Assembly (NCBI GenBank): GCA_965217175.1 | Contig: OZ244251.1 | Coordinates: 496,001-560,000 of the forward strand | DNA: 64,000 nucleotides | From: Bin87 sp965217175 | GTDB lineage: Bacteria; Chloroflexota; Dehalococcoidia; Lucifugimonadales; UBA3495 | Reading direction: 5' to 3' | Shown: positions 45,168-54,401 of the stretch, piece after piece | Layout of the letters: every line of letters begins with the position of its first letter | How positions within the stretch are numbered: position 1 is the stretch's first letter | The notes under the pieces: model-generated | The model's database searches: none | What the model saw: the letters and a program-made list of their open reading frames with translations, nothing else | Told to the model about the DNA's origin: nothing | Program-made: the position numbers and the translations under genes

Positions 45168-46272
45168 ATGAAAGCATCTTACCTGGGCGCGATGGGCTAC
45201 GCTCACCGCCGCGACTTCCCGCCCACCTGGCCCACTCCGCCCAGCTACAGCGATCCCGAAACCTCCGTGCAGAGCTACCAGGACGGCATGGAGGAATGCG
45301 AGTTCGCCGAGGAGATGGGGTTCGAGTGGGTCAGCTTCTCCGAGCACCATTACTCGGGGCGAATCGCCACCGGCACGCCGGCGGTGATGGCCGCCGCCGT
45401 CGTCGAACGCTGCAAGACGATCAAAATCGCCATGCTCGGCCCCCTGATGCCGCTGAACAACCCCGTCCGCGCCGCCGAGGAACTCACCCTGCTGGACAAC
45501 CTCACCAATGGCCGCCTCGTCATGGGATTCCTGCGCGGCACCCCCAACGAGGACCAGGTGTACGGCGTCAATCCCGCCGAGGGACGCGGCCGCATGCTGG
45601 AGGGCATGGACCTCATCCTGAAGGCCATGACCGAGCCCCAGCCCTTCTCCTGGGAGGAACAGTACTACCAGTACCGCACGGTGTCAGTGTGGCCTCGGGC
45701 CCGTCCAACAACCCTTCCCGGCCGCGTTGGTCGCCGAACGCAGCGACGACGCCGTCCGCTACGCCGCCGAGCATCACCTGGGCCTGGGCGTCTCCTTCAT
45801 ACCCGTGGATGACACGGGCCGCATCACTGACAAGTACCACGCCTAGTGCGACGAAAACGGCTGGCAGCCCCAGCCCGACCAGATGGGGTTTCGCGGTAGC
45901 ATCTACCTCGCCGAAACCGACGCGCTGGCCCAGGAGTGGTTCGACCGCCAGACCGACCGCGGCCGCGCCCCCGGCATGGCCCTGCGCTCGTCGGTGTCCC
46001 AGGTGATCCAGGCGACGCGGGCCGGCCAGGATGTGGACTACCGCAACGTATTCGCCGGCAGCGCAAGCGGCGACATCGTGGGCGGCGCGCCCGGACTCAC
46101 CTTCGTCGGCGGTCCCGACAAGGTGTTCAACGAGATCAAGGCATACCGCGACCACCGCGACATGGGCGTCATCGACCTGTCCTCCCAACAGCCCAGCCTG
46201 ACCCACCGCGACGTTATGGAAGAACTCGACCTGTCCGGAAGGGAAGTGTTGCCCCGCCTAAAGGATCTGTGA
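45168..46272 (+). pseudogene. LLM flavin-dependent oxidoreductase with frameshift and TAG
   Basis: ATG 45168, with GAAAGGAG upstream. A luciferase-like TIM-barrel: GFEWVSFSEHHYSGR, KTIKIAMLGPLMPLNNPVR, AEELTLLDNLTNGRLVMGFLRG. One extra G in the run near 45696 shifts the frame after VSVWPR. The proper sequence continues VQQPFPAALVAERSDDAVRYAA in the +1 frame, meets TAG at 45844-45846 (KYHA*CDENG), and ends DLSGREVLPRLKDL at 46272. Two independent lesions make it a pseudogene. Confidence 0.85.
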
Positions 46273-46275
46273 CCT

Positions 46276-46809
46276 ATGACAACCACGGAATCTAGCGGTA
46301 CGGTGGTGATACTGGACGTCCTTACCAGAGGTAGCCCCGCACTGCGGGGTGGTCTAACAGATCGCTGGCGCGTGGTGGAATCAATCCCGGCGGCCGGTTC
46401 GGGACGATGCGGCCTGGTGGGCGTATCCGACGGCGCCGACGCGGCGTTGCGCCACGCCTTGCAGGACCCGGAAATTGTCGAGGTCCTGGTGCTGGTCTCT
46501 CTCTCCGCCATACGGCCCGCCAACGCCGCCGGCGATGCCAACGACGACGCAGCAGAACTCGAAGCGCGTTTGGCCCACGTGCAGTGTCCCACGCTGGTGG
46601 TTTTCGGACAGGAGGATTGGTCGGTGCAACGCGAGGCCGCTGGCATCTACCGTGAACGCATCCCGAACTGCAACATCGCCTTCGTCTATGCCGCCGGCCA
46701 TGACATCATGGCCGACCGGCCCCAGGCGTTGGTCAACCTGGCATCCGACTACCTCGAGCGCCGCGAAACCTTTATCGTCCAGAACCGCAGCCAGGTCATC
46801 AACCCCTGA
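46276..46809 (+). CDS. alpha/beta hydrolase-like protein
   Basis: A 177-residue protein starting three bases after the LLM gene. It has a nucleophile-like GVSDGADAAL (Asp where Ser is usual) and a C-terminal half, CPTLVVFGQEDW...YAAGHDIMADRPQALV, typical of alpha/beta hydrolases with acid and His residues. It is short for the fold, so it may be a minimal or non-catalytic member. Probably co-transcribed with the broken LLM gene. Confidence 0.6.
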   Translation: MTTTESSGTVVILDVLTRGSPALRGGLTDRWRVVESIPAAGSGRCGLVGVSDGADAALRHALQDPEIVEVLVLVSLSAIRPANAAGDANDDAAELEARLAHVQCPTLVVFGQEDWSVQREAAGIYRERIPNCNIAFVYAAGHDIMADRPQALVNLASDYLERRETFIVQNRSQVINP

Positions 46810-46948
46810 TCCTCACCCTGCTTCGTAAGTCCGTTCATGGCGAGCTTGTCGAACCATGAGCGCGTCCTTCGACAAGCTCAGGACGAGCGGAAAAGTCAAA
46901 CCTTGCAACGCGCTCCCAATAACAAAATGGGTACGCGTGAGGTCACCC

Positions 46949-47470
46949 TCAGGCTTCACCTCTCTGCGATTCCTGCAATTCGTCGATCCGCTCCCTCGTG
47001 CGCCCGTAGATCTGCGGCACGTCCCAGCCATTGAGTCCGGAGTACGTATCGATCTGCGACCGGTGGTGTACCTCGTGCTCGATGAGCATCATAAGGATGC
47101 GCCATCCGCTCAACGTGCCGTCGGTGTCGATCATCTTGATGCGGCGCCGCAGCCACTCCGGCGGCGTGTCATCCAGCCGCCGGTGAAACTCGGCGTGCGA
47201 CTCCTCCAACGCGGGTATCCATCCCGACTGCTGCTCGGTGCTGGGCACGGGCCAGTCGTACAGCCAACCCTCGTTGCGGTACGCCCGGGCAAAATACATC
47301 CGCGACTCGCAGATATGATGCACAATCTGGGCGATGCTCCACGACTTTTCGCCCTCGCCCACCGGCGGCGCCCAGTCCTCGGCCGGAGGCGGCAATGCTT
47401 CAATATCGCGCAAGGTGCGGCGGTGGATGGAATCGAAGTAGCGCAGAAACTCCTGCGGGTCGTTCAACAT
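46949..47470 (-). CDS. DinB-family protein
   Basis: A 173-residue four-helix DinB/YfiT-type protein. The metal-binding His triad is visible: His in IAQIVHHICES and two in LIEHEVHHRSQI. ATG 47470 is preferred because GGAGA lies seven bases upstream; the longer frame runs into an Uma2 relic. Family members are metal-dependent, often acting as thiol transferases in low-molecular-weight thiol metabolism. Confidence 0.8.
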   Translation of the reverse strand: MLNDPQEFLRYFDSIHRRTLRDIEALPPPAEDWAPPVGEGEKSWSIAQIVHHICESRMYFARAYRNEGWLYDWPVPSTEQQSGWIPALEESHAEFHRRLDDTPPEWLRRRIKMIDTDGTLSGWRILMMLIEHEVHHRSQIDTYSGLNGWDVPQIYGRTRERIDELQESQRGEA

Positions 47471-47492
47471 GGTGTTGGTATCTCCCTGGACC

Positions 47493-47830
47493 TCAGCCCT
47501 CATTCCGTCGTCGCAATTCTTCACGGAGGCGTTCAATCTCCTCCCACGCAGCGTCCCGTTGCTCCTCCGCAGCGATACGGGCAAAATACTCCGCGCGCCA
47601 ATTTCGCTGTAGGCTCCCGTCGCAGGGTCGTACAACAGTGGTCAACCCTCATCCCAGCGTAAGCTGATCCGCAACAGCGGGCTGTACACTTTCAGGATAC
47701 CGTCCGGCTCGGTGGTCAGTGGCAGGGTCTGGTAGACCCCGTCAACCAGTTGACCACTCCACAACATCTCACCATAGCACTGCCCTCCACTGGGGTCAAA
47801 GCGCCAGAACTCGGAGTAACAGTTCAGGCC
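47493..47830 (-). pseudogene. Uma2-family nuclease 3' relic
   Basis: Read on the minus strand: CYSEFWRFDPSGGQC...GVYQTLPLTTEPDGILKVYSPLLRISLRWDEG, TGA (probably from TGG), then PLLYDPATGAYSEIGA. An indel follows, and the tail RIAAEEQRDAAWEEIERLREEL continues in another frame to TGA 47493. This is the C-terminal part of an Uma2 (PD-(D/E)xK-fold) protein. Its N-terminal part is replaced by an IS66 remnant. Confidence 0.65.
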
Positions 47831-48470
47831 TGAGAGGAAGTGAGCAGTTGTCGGCAGGCGGTGAGGGGGTTGAAGCCTTGTACGCGCCAGGTGCCGAAGA
47901 TTGAGGCCAGCGTCATCTTGGTGTCAGTGCCCGCTGCAGAGCGTGTGCCACCGCTGATTTTACGGCTGATTACCACCGGTCGCAGGCTGCGCTCGGCGGC
48001 GTTGTTGTCCGGCGGGACTTCTGGTTCAGCCACAAAGAGGAAGAGTTCCTTGATGTGGTTCTCCATGCGTCGGCACAGCCTGGTTGGGGCGGCCGACGGG
48101 TCATCCTGGTAGGTACGGCAGAGGGCCAGCAGGCGCTGTTCCAAGGCCAGTTGGGCGGTGCGCCGTTGCTGCTCTGGCCGTTGCTGCTCTGGCCGTTGCT
48201 GCTCTGAGGGATGGGTGAAGGCGGTCGCCTGACGGTAGAGTTGGTGGATGGCGTCAGCCCATTGGGCCAGCCGGTCATCATACCGGTCATCATCGGGGTA
48301 GAGTGCGCGCAGGTCGTGGATGTCCCGCAACAGGTGGGCCCAACAGCGTTGCTTGGGGCCGTCGTAATGGTGATAGGCGGCGTAGAAGTCGCTGACCAGC
48401 ACGCCAGCGAACTGATCGCCCAGGACCTCATCCACCACGGCCTTGCCCCGGCCCCGACGCAGGAAGTAGC
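47824..48470 (-). pseudogene. IS66-family transposase 3' fragment
   Basis: VDEVLGDQFAGVLVSDFYAAYHHYDGPKQRCWAHLLRDIHDL carries the IS66 DDE Asp region, and PPDNNAAERSLRPVVISRKISGGTRS the Glu region. The 5' part is missing where the IS3-type fragment begins near 48470. Three 15-bp tandem repeats (48171-48208) encode EQQRP units. Confidence 0.8.
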
Positions 48471-49345
48471 GCTCGCTGGGGGTGGCCCGTTCCAGCCTGT
48501 ACTATCGGCCCAAGGAGGCCTCCGGGGAGGACTTGGCCTTGATGCGGGCGATGGAGCGACAGTACCTGGCAACACCCTTCTACGGGTCGAGGCGCATGAA
48601 GGTCTGGCTGGCGCGGGAGGGCAGGTGCGTGAGCCGGAAGCGGGTGCAGCGGCTGATGCGCATCATGGGGCTGCGGGCCATCTACCGGAGTCCCCGCACC
48701 AGCCTGCCAGCGCCAGCGCACCGGGTCTATCCCTATCTGTTGAGGAATGCCAAGATCACCCGCCCCAACCAGGCGTGGGCCGCCGACATCACCTATTTGC
48801 CCATGGCCCGGGGATTCCTCTATTTGGTGGCCATCATGGACTGGCACAGCCGGTACGTGGTGGCGTGGCGATTGTCCAACACCCTGGAGGCCGACTGCTG
48901 CGTCGATGCCTTGCAGGAGGCACTGGAGCAAGGCCAGCCGGAGGTCTGCAACACCGACCAGGGCAGCCAGTTTACCAGCCTGGAGTTCACCCAGGTGCTG
49001 CAGGAACACGGGGTGAAGATCAGCAGGGACGGGAAGGGCCGGTACAGCGACAACATTTTCGTGGAGCGGTTGTGGCGGACGCTGAAGTACGAGGAGGTGT
49101 ACCTGAAAGCCTACGCCAATGCCACAGAGGCACGGAAGGAAGTGGGAGCCTACTTCCGGTTCTACAATGACCAGAGGCCCCATCAAGCCCTGGGCTACCG
49201 GACCCCGGCCGAGATGTTCCACGGGGCCATCGATGCTCCGGGAGAGGAATCCAAGGAAGGGAGAAATTCAACGGAACGAGTACTGATATCATTGCCAGGA
49301 GCACCCGGACTCTCGCTTGACTCACCCTCAATCCGGTCCAACTAA
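48470..49345 (+). pseudogene. IS3-family OrfB fragment
   Basis: Encodes the IS3 integrase-type OrfB from VARSSLYYRP onward: HTH_21-like region, then Asp in AWAADITYLPM, Asp in NTDQGSQF, and Glu in NIFVERLWRTLKYEEVYL. OrfA and the first codons of OrfB are missing; the upstream DNA is the IS66 fragment. The open frame is long, but without OrfA and a left end it is probably immobile. Confidence 0.75.
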
Positions 49346-49359
49346 TCGGGTCCACCTCA

Positions 49360-49682
49360 AAGAGCGTAACTCGCCGGAACCTCGGTCGTTGGTCTGGAGG
49401 GCTAAGAACGTAGTCAAACCGATTAGCGAGATGGAAACTTTCCAAGGATTTTCGGACACCGTAAGACCCGGTCTTGGGTACCCTTACGCACTGCTGGCAG
49501 CCGAATTGCTGGCTCACCATTCGGGAGAGAGCACGCTGATCAATTACTTCGCCTCGATCCAACCCAGAACCACCTGGCAGCAGGCGTTTCAGACAACCTT
49601 CGGGATGACGGTGGAGGAATTCTACGTGTTATTCGAGGAACACCGCGCCGCCGGGTTTCCGGGGGTGGAAGTCTCAAAGTGA
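49360..49682 (+). pseudogene. lipoprotein-family 3' fragment
   Basis: Encodes the last ~100 residues of the tandem lipoprotein family: KERNSPEPRSLVWRAKNVVKPISEMETF...GMTVEEFYVLFEEHRAAGFPGVEVSK. It joins the IS3 fragment directly, so the element or a deletion removed the 5' part. Confidence 0.8.
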
Positions 49683-49758
49683 AACCACGCCAGCGAGGCC
49701 GCAGACTGCGGGCGGCTAAAGTGGCTGTGTTTTCAGTTGTTTGGAGCAACAACCAGTC

Positions 49759-50937
49759 ATGAAACTGCCAACTTTCGCCCACACCGTTTTTTTTGCGGCG
49801 CTTTTCTCCATTTTGGCGCTGTCGCTGACTGGATGCACGGCAGATCCAACGCCTGCGCCCGTTTCCCTTACGCCAACCCAGGAGATTCAACAATCAGCTA
49901 CTGAGAAACTCACTCCGTCGCCGACGGTTACACCCACACTGACGCCATCGCCGACACCTGAGCCCACGCCGACACCGACACCCACTCTGACGCCATCGCC
50001 GACGGTTACACCCACGCCGACGCTGACACCCACACTGACGCCATCGCCGATACCTGAGCCCACGCCGACACCGACGCCCACGCCGACACCCACTCCAACT
50101 TTAACTCCAACACCTACACCAATTCGAAAGCAGGATATTCTGGATTATGTTCGGTGGGAGATAGGCGATGAAGTGTCGTTGGCGGATCAGCAGAATGCAA
50201 GGCATGCGGTCCAGTTGATGCATGATTATGCTGTGTCGTTGGGCCTGCCTAAAATTGAGAAGGACATTACGTTCCATCTTTACCACAATCTTGATGCGTT
50301 GTCTGCCGCATACGCAAGAGTGACAGGCGTGAGTGTGGATTATGCCCGATATCACTGGGGAGGTAAGTTTAGCGTTGGGGAAACTGGGGATGGTGGTTGG
50401 ATATTCGTGAACACCTCAGACCCTTGGGTTCGTGAAGACCCTTACCCTGTAAATTTAAGGAGCTTATCAGCCGGTGAGTTCGTTGGTGCACTGAGTTATG
50501 CATTGAGTGAATTGTCTTTGCCTTCAGGCACTGGCGAAGTACCAAAAGCTGGACCACGATGGCTTGCTAGTGCCATTTTTACTATTCTTCAAACCAGAGC
50601 ATTGGCGGAGGGTGGTGTCATCTCCTACGACACAGAGCGCAACTCATTAGTTGAGAGGGCAAAATACGTTGGCAAGCAGCCGCTGAGTGAGATGGAAACT
50701 TGGGGAGGTTTTATCGGAGTACGGCGCTACCCTTATGAGTACTCAGCGATGGCTGGAGAGTTGTTAGCATCTCTGGCAGGAGAGAGTTCGCTGATTAAAT
50801 ATTATACCAACCTAACGATAGGAACTACTTGGCAGAAAGAGTTTCAAAGAACTTTTGGAATGACCGTTGATGAGTTCTACGAACTGTTTGAGGAACACCG
50901 CGCCGCCGGGTTTCCGGAGGTGGAACTCCCAAAGTGA
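49759..50937 (+). CDS. stalked lipoprotein, inactive peptidase paralogue
   Basis: ATG 49759. A signal peptide with lipobox LTGC (Cys 25) is followed by about 80 residues of TPTP-type stalk and a 260-residue domain related to the zinc peptidase at 51017. Aligned with that protein, the HELLH site reads GEFVG and the downstream EGIAEYLA reads ASAIFTIL, so metal ligands and catalytic Glu are lost. The overall fold, C-terminal SGESxLIKYY and FEEHRAAGFPEVELPK are kept. It may be a binding or regulatory paralogue. Confidence 0.8.
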   Translation: MKLPTFAHTVFFAALFSILALSLTGCTADPTPAPVSLTPTQEIQQSATEKLTPSPTVTPTLTPSPTPEPTPTPTPTLTPSPTVTPTPTLTPTLTPSPIPEPTPTPTPTPTPTPTLTPTPTPIRKQDILDYVRWEIGDEVSLADQQNARHAVQLMHDYAVSLGLPKIEKDITFHLYHNLDALSAAYARVTGVSVDYARYHWGGKFSVGETGDGGWIFVNTSDPWVREDPYPVNLRSLSAGEFVGALSYALSELSLPSGTGEVPKAGPRWLASAIFTILQTRALAEGGVISYDTERNSLVERAKYVGKQPLSEMETWGGFIGVRRYPYEYSAMAGELLASLAGESSLIKYYTNLTIGTTWQKEFQRTFGMTVDEFYELFEEHRAAGFPEVELPK

Positions 50938-51016
50938 AACCACGCCAGCGGGGCCGCGGACTGGGGACGACTACATCGTCAGGTAAAGCTTGATTTGTTT
51001 GGAGCAACAACCAGTC

Positions 51017-52171
51017 ATGAAACTGCCAACTTTCGCCCACACCATCTTTTTGGCGGCGCTTTTCTCCATCCTGGCGCTGTCGTTGATTGGATGCCAGGCA
51101 GAGGCAGAGCCAACGCCGGCGGTTACGGTTACGCCTGCGCCCACGGTTGCACCCACGCCGTCGCCGACGGTTACGCCCACGCTGTCGCCAACACCTGCGC
51201 CTACGCTTACACCCACGCCGTCGCCGACACCCACGCTTACGCCTACGCCAACGGTTACACCCACGCCCACGCTTATACCCACGCCGTCGCCGACACCTGC
51301 GCCTACGCTTACACCCACGCCGACATCCACGCCAACTATAACTCCAACTCCTACACCAATTCCAAAGCAAGATGTTCTGGATTACGTTCGATGGGAGATA
51401 GGCGACAAAGTGCCCCCATATCTTCGTAACGAAGCCATACAAGGAGTTCAGTTAGCGCATGATTACTCCGTGCTTTTGGGCATGCCCAAAACCCAGAGTG
51501 AAGTTACGATATATATTTATCATGACACAGCAAAACTGATTTATGCTTATGCGAGAGAAACAAATAGTAGTATGGAGCACGCTAGAACGCATTGGGAGAG
51601 TAGTCGTGGAATAGGTATTGCGATAGCTTTCAAAAACCATTTTTTTGTGAATGTATCTAATGAATGGTATCAGAATACAGAACCCAAATATCGAATGAAA
51701 GTGATTTCGCATGAGCTTTTACACACATATCAAAATGAACTAAGCGAGTTGAGTCCAGCATCAGAAAGTCACGAAGTGCCTGAAGCGGGGCCGCGATGGC
51801 TTAGAGAAGGGATCGCAGAATATCTTGCATACAAATCGCTGTCTGAAGGAGGAATTCTCTCGTATGAATCAGAACGCAACTCAAGAATTGTTATCGATGC
51901 GAAAACGGTTGATAAGCCTCTGAGTGAAATGGAAAAACAGGAAGGCTATCGAGGAGTCAGCGGGGCTTACAACCATTTCCTAATAGCCGCCGAGTTTTTA
52001 GCAAAAAATTCAGGAGAAAGTAATTTGCTTGATTTTTACAGATTACAAAATAAAAACACCACTTGGCAGGAGGCATTTGAGAAAGCTTTTGGAATGACCG
52101 TTACGCAGTTTTATGATTTGTTTGAGGAGCATCGTGCTGCTGGTTTTCCCGAACTGGACGTCTCAAAGTGA
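51017..52171 (+). CDS. stalked lipoprotein zinc metallopeptidase
   Basis: ATG 51017. Lipobox LIGC at Cys 25, Pro/Thr-rich stalk, then a gluzincin-type domain: VISHELLHTYQ (HExxH) and, about 30 residues later, REGIAEYLA with the third ligand Glu. It resembles peptidase-MA-like proteins. It should sit on the outer face of the membrane with the catalytic domain on a flexible stalk. Its upstream region is nearly identical to that of the previous gene, showing tandem duplication. Base composition falls towards AT in the catalytic part relative to neighbours. Confidence 0.85.
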   Translation: MKLPTFAHTIFLAALFSILALSLIGCQAEAEPTPAVTVTPAPTVAPTPSPTVTPTLSPTPAPTLTPTPSPTPTLTPTPTVTPTPTLIPTPSPTPAPTLTPTPTSTPTITPTPTPIPKQDVLDYVRWEIGDKVPPYLRNEAIQGVQLAHDYSVLLGMPKTQSEVTIYIYHDTAKLIYAYARETNSSMEHARTHWESSRGIGIAIAFKNHFFVNVSNEWYQNTEPKYRMKVISHELLHTYQNELSELSPASESHEVPEAGPRWLREGIAEYLAYKSLSEGGILSYESERNSRIVIDAKTVDKPLSEMEKQEGYRGVSGAYNHFLIAAEFLAKNSGESNLLDFYRLQNKNTTWQEAFEKAFGMTVTQFYDLFEEHRAAGFPELDVSK

Positions 52172-52238
52172 GGAGACCTCAGTGGCGCTCAATATACTAA
52201 AGAAGCAGGCAATCATAACGCCACGGACCTGTGTCCGA

Positions 52239-52403
52239 ATGGTCCGGTTGGCGGCGCTTTTCTCCATCCTGGCGCTGTCGTTGATTGGATGCGAGGCAGA
52301 GCCAGAGCCAACGCCTGCGCCCACGGTTCCACCCAAGCCGTCGCCCTTGACAATACTCCCGTTCGCGATTGGCGTGGCAATGGGCACCTGGCCGAATTCG
52401 TAG
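52239..52403 (+). pseudogene. lipoprotein-family 5' fragment
   Basis: ATG 52239 encodes MVRLAALFSILALSLIGCEAEPEPTPAPT, the signal, lipobox and start of the stalk of a fourth family member. It then runs out into a palindromic repeat at 52400, where the stop occurs. Confidence 0.75.
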
Positions 52404-52427
52404 GGGCGAATTGTTATTCGCCCCTAC
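52400..52427. repeat. palindromic repeat, copy 2
   Basis: GTAGGGGCGAAT-TGTT-ATTCGCCCCTAC; same 12-bp arms as 40867-40894. It lies at the truncation point of the fourth lipoprotein copy. Confidence 0.8.
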
Positions 52428-52542
52428 AGCGCAATTCCCAACCCCCGCTCATCGTGAGCCTGCCGAAAGTCCGCCTCCGGCGGGTCTCAGGATCGTCTTG
52501 TGCTCGCGGGAGGTCCGCTCCCGGTGGATCGAAGGACGCGCC

Positions 52543-53397
52543 CTATTCCGCCACCGCCGGCGACCACTTGTAGATGTTCGCCAGCGCTCCGCCCATCAGT
52601 GTCTCCCGGTCAGAGTCCGACAGCGTGTCCGTCAGCCGGAACGTCTCCACGCCCTGCTCGTACGTCAGCAGTTCCACCGCCCGCGTCCAGTCCGTCCCCC
52701 ACAGGCACCGCTCCAGCCCGTACGCGTCGAAGATGCGAGACAGCGGCTCCCAGATGTCCGGATACGGGAACCCCGCGTGCGACAGCGTGCCGGCGCCGGA
52801 GATCTTGATCGCCACATTGTCCAGCGCCGCCAGCGACAGCACGTTGCCCAGGTCGGCGAAGGGTTCCGCCGGCGGCGGCGGGTTGAAGGGCTGCGCTAAC
52901 CCCACGTGGTCAATCACGATCTGCGTGTCGGCGTTGCGCTGCGCCAGCTCCCGCAGCAACGACAGCTTGCCCGCCGCCATGATGTTCACCGGCACGCCGG
53001 CACGCCCGCCGGCCGCCAGGATGCCGTTCAGCCCCGGGTGGTCCGCCTCGTAGTCCAAGTTCGCCAGCATGATGCGCGCGCCCACCACGCCCGGCGTGGA
53101 CGTCCATTCCTCCACGTCGGCGTCAATCGTCTCTGAGTTGGGATCAAACGGCCGGATCAGCCCGAACTTGGTCGGGTGCTGCGCGTACACCTCCAGCGCA
53201 TAGCTGGCGTCGTATGCGTACAGCGCGAACGGCGAGATCAGCAGCGCGCCGTCCACGCCCACCGCGTCCATTGCCGCGATCATGTCGTCCCCCGTAACTT
53301 CGTCCGGCCCGGTCAGAAACCCGACCCACGGGCGTTCGGGCTTGTTCCGCTCGTAGGCATGCACCTGGCAGTCTATCGTCAGGATCCGCTCCGCCAT
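52543..53397 (-). CDS. amidohydrolase-2 family hydrolase
   Basis: A 284-residue TIM-barrel hydrolase. ILTIDCQVHAYE gives the first metal-site region (HxY in place of HxH), IVIDHVGLAQ the middle His, and CLWGTDWTRAVELL the conserved C-terminal WGTDWP-like motif. ATG 53397 (MAERIL) is preferred over the long upstream extension. Members hydrolyse lactones or decarboxylate aromatic acids; the substrate is unknown. Confidence 0.85.
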   Translation of the reverse strand: MAERILTIDCQVHAYERNKPERPWVGFLTGPDEVTGDDMIAAMDAVGVDGALLISPFALYAYDASYALEVYAQHPTKFGLIRPFDPNSETIDADVEEWTSTPGVVGARIMLANLDYEADHPGLNGILAAGGRAGVPVNIMAAGKLSLLRELAQRNADTQIVIDHVGLAQPFNPPPPAEPFADLGNVLSLAALDNVAIKISGAGTLSHAGFPYPDIWEPLSRIFDAYGLERCLWGTDWTRAVELLTYEQGVETFRLTDTLSDSDRETLMGGALANIYKWSPAVAE

Positions 53398-53503
53398 CAG
53401 CTTCCTCCTATGTTGTTCAGCCTCAAATAGTCGATCTTGATTGGTCAGCACGTTTGGGTACACCGGTCGCCTGAGAACAAAGGAACCCAACGCAATCCCG
53501 GAA

Positions 53504-53746
53504 TTATTCTGACGGCGGTATCCCAAGCCTCATGGCGACCATGACTGCCTCCAGACGGCTGGACGCGCCCAGCTTCGTCCGCAGGTTCTCGATGTGGTTC
53601 CTGGCCGTGTACCGGCTCACGCCCAACCCCTCGGCAATATACCTCGTTTCCCAGGACAGCACCAAATAGGACAAAACCTCCCGTCCACGCGCCGTTAACC
53701 GCATCTCTCGACGGCATTCCTCCACCATCGTACTCTGGTTCACCAT
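53504..53746 (-). CDS. LuxR-type HTH regulator (small)
   Basis: An 80-residue protein consisting of a LuxR/GerE helix-turn-helix: LTARGREVLSYLVLSWETRYIAEGLGVSRYTARNHIENLRTKLGASSRLEAVMVA. There is no receiver or sensor domain. ATG 53746 lies back to back with the divergent nuclease relic at 53750. It is a stand-alone DNA-binding protein or the 3' part of a larger regulator whose 5' end was lost. Confidence 0.75.
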   Translation of the reverse strand: MVNQSTMVEECRREMRLTARGREVLSYLVLSWETRYIAEGLGVSRYTARNHIENLRTKLGASSRLEAVMVAMRLGIPPSE

Positions 53747-53749
53747 TTG

Positions 53750-54280
53750 ATGACAGCGCCCCTTGTGGGCCCAACGAACACCGAAATAAACTGGATAAAA
53801 GACCACCGACACCAGCCCACTTCCAGTGAACAGACCTTGGCCCAGCGCCGCAAACACCCCTACCTCTGCGCCACCTGGCTGCCCAGGCTGCTGACCGGCG
53901 AGAACTCCCGCGAATGGGCCGGCTGGTTCAAGGCCCAATACCACAGATGGACCAGGATCCCTACCGAATTCGACCATGCCCAGTGGCTCATGCTCCACAC
54001 CGAGCTGATCCATGACCAACGGTCACAGTGGGAAGACCGCGGCTACGCCGTATCGGTCGAGGACCAAAAGGCTTTCGGTTCCAAGGCACATCAGCATCCC
54101 TAGCCGGCAAACACGACCTCATCGCGGCCAACGATTAAGAAGACATCATCATCATGGACGTCAAACCCGGCCAGCAAGACCCTTTTCACGCGGTCCAGGT
54201 GATGATCTACCTGTAGGCCGTCCCCAACTTATTCCCCAACGCCCTAGCAATCTTGGCGCCGTCAATAACACGGCCCCTTT
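53750..54280 (+). pseudogene. Cas4/Dna2-like PD-(D/E)xK nuclease relic
   Basis: ATG 53750 encodes a helical N-terminal region (FDHAQWLMLHTELIHDQ, RGYAVSVEDQKA). An indel then moves the match to FRFQGTSASLAGKHDLIAAND, TAA (54136), EDIIIMDVKPGQQDPFHAVQVMIYL, TAG (54214), AVPNLFPNALAIL. The GKHDLIA...IIIMDVKPG...HAVQVMIYL pattern is that of Cas4-like nucleases (Asp, then DxK, then QxxxY). Three lesions make it a pseudogene. No CRISPR array or other cas gene is in the window. Confidence 0.65.
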
Positions 54281-54401
54281 CGCATGAGAACCAGCAAAGC
54301 AGATATTATCCAGCACGCTTGATTCCAACTTTCACAAGCCAACGAAACAACAAGGCTCCGATAATCATACCGTGCGCTACAGAGCACCTCGGGGTGACTC
54401 A

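Noticed and set aside
48171..48208. Three 15-bp direct repeats as a possible regulatory array
   Set aside because: In frame within the IS66 fragment and encoding EQQRP units; simple slippage.
53750..54280. CRISPR-Cas locus suggested by the Cas4-like relic
   Set aside because: No repeats-spacers and no other cas gene; Cas4-like nucleases also occur outside CRISPR systems.
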